From: Parasphingopyxis algicola
GTDB taxonomy: Bacteria > Pseudomonadota > Alphaproteobacteria > Sphingomonadales > Sphingomonadaceae
DNA: 64,000 nt
NCBI RefSeq assembly: GCF_013378075.1
Contig: NZ_CP051131.1
Coordinates: 1,984,001 to 2,048,000, forward strand
Reading direction: 5' to 3'
Below are positions 63,465 to 64,000 of this stretch, in pieces; within the stretch, counting starts at the first letter, position 1; every line of letters starts with the position of its first letter. The notes beneath the pieces were generated by a model. The model ran no database searches. It worked only from the letters and a program-made list of their open reading frames with translations, and had not been told where the DNA came from. A program made the translations under genes and the position numbers.

Positions 63465-64000
63465 ATGAACGCCATTCCGACCCGCCCCGAACAGTTCACC
63501 ACTGCCTGGCTCGAGGACAAGCTCGGCGCGCCGGCGGGCGCGCTCGCCGGTTTCACCGCCAAAACCATCGGTACCGGCCAGATGTGCGACAGTTTCCGCC
63601 TGACGCTCGACTGGAACGGTCATGCAGGCCCCGACCGCATCGTCGCCAAATGCCCGAGCGACAATGCCGACAGCCGGCAGATCGCGAAGACGCTGCATAA
63701 CTATACGCTGGAGATCAGCTGGTACCGGGACCTTGCCGAGGAAATCCCGGTCGCCTGTCCGCCCTGCTATCATGCCGAAATCGCCGAGAATGAGGTCGAT
63801 TTCGCGCTGCTGCTCGGCGACATGGCCCCGGCCAGGCAGGGCGACCAGCTCAAGGGCGCCGATATCCCGATGATCGAAGCGGCGATTACCGAGGCGGCGA
63901 AGCTGCACGCCCCACTCTGGAACTCGCCGCGGCTCGACGATTTTGGCTGGTTCCGGTTCGGCGCGGGAAACAAGCAGCTCGTCCAGGCCCTGCTGCCCGG
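63465..64000 (+). CDS. aminoglycoside phosphotransferase-like (APH/EcKL) family protein, 5' part
   Basis: The first 179 residues of a protein cut by the window edge. It opens MNAIPTRPEQFTTAWLEDKL and continues with IVAKCPSDNADSRQIAKTLH and EVDFALLLGDMAPARQGDQL, the N-lobe pattern of the APH/EcKL (DUF1679) small-molecule kinase fold. The catalytic loop and the DxD lie beyond the edge. It starts one base after the preceding gene and is clearly co-translated with it. The substrate may be an alcohol or steroid-like molecule, which is inference. Confidence 0.78.
   Translation, partial: MNAIPTRPEQFTTAWLEDKLGAPAGALAGFTAKTIGTGQMCDSFRLTLDWNGHAGPDRIVAKCPSDNADSRQIAKTLHNYTLEISWYRDLAEEIPVACPPCYHAEIAENEVDFALLLGDMAPARQGDQLKGADIPMIEAAITEAAKLHAPLWNSPRLDDFGWFRFGAGNKQLVQALLP

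Overview
The window is high-GC alphaproteobacterial chromosome, most likely Sphingomonadales. The evidence is the close DivK homologue, the rnd-lptC-lptA-lptB-rpoN block, the cobS/cobT/J-domain/BolA neighbourhood, EcfG-like stress promoters (GGAAC-N16-TGTT), an infA-maf pair, and outer-membrane receptors and autotransporters typical of that order. Nearly all of it is ordinary core genome with short intergenic gaps. I see no phage, insertion sequence, integron, plasmid replication region or CRISPR array.

Layout. 1-1.6 kb: the end of a DinG-like helicase and a SixA-like phosphatase. 1.7-9 kb: a leftward run of exported hydrolases (DUF885 peptidase-like, amidohydrolase), a 2-oxoglutarate dioxygenase, an arginine-repeat RcnB-like protein, an orphan [2Fe-2S] subunit and a class II aldolase. 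9.1 kb: rpsU. 9.6-15 kb: a leftward S9 peptidase and a tightly overlapping five-gene operon (DUF3572, HAD, RidA, GDPD, FemAB-like), divergent from divK. 15-21.6 kb: rpmG, a Gdt1-type transporter, dps and a DUF1328 gene (both behind EcfG-like promoters), an ATP-dependent DNA ligase and an EamA permease. 21.9-25.5 kb: a trypsin-like serine protease fused to an autotransporter barrel. 25.5-34.4 kb: double cold-shock protein, TerC, the RNase D/Lpt/sigma-54 block, a CNNM protein and an OmpA lipoprotein. 34.4-38 kb: tadA, rpmB, an exported RidA and a tRNA-like gene with degenerate loops. 38-42.4 kb: cobT, cobS, J-domain protein and bolA. 42.5-48.2 kb: pirin, racemase-like, alpha/beta hydrolase, a c-di-GMP phosphodiesterase with a pseudo-receiver, TetR and DUF2332. 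48.3-54.5 kb: hisG-hisD-DUF1993-nusB-thiL, then hppA. 54.7-60.2 kb: thioesterase, FemAB/BcsL-like plus JmjC-like pair, and a TonB-dependent receptor. 60.5-64 kb: infA, maf, a minimal RNase E/G-like gene, and a two-gene unit ending in a kinase-like protein cut by the window edge.

How the genes work together. The Lpt genes supply LPS transport, and sigma-54 sits at the end of the same transcription unit. hisG and hisD provide the first and last steps of histidine synthesis. rpsU, rpmG, rpmB, infA, nusB, tadA and rnd are translation and RNA housekeeping. dps and DUF1328 look like general-stress genes.

Most unusual signals. (1) Three copies of an intergenic palindromic element bounded by TTTGTCAGA and TCTGACAA, with a conserved 15-nt core, long GC-rich arms and small hairpins whose sequence changes while their symmetry is kept. 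(2) A tRNA-like gene whose four stems and encoded CCA are intact but whose D, anticodon and T loops have lost the canonical residues. (3) Two other repeat families that appear to supply the Shine-Dalgarno sequence of the adjacent gene (cobT, pirin).
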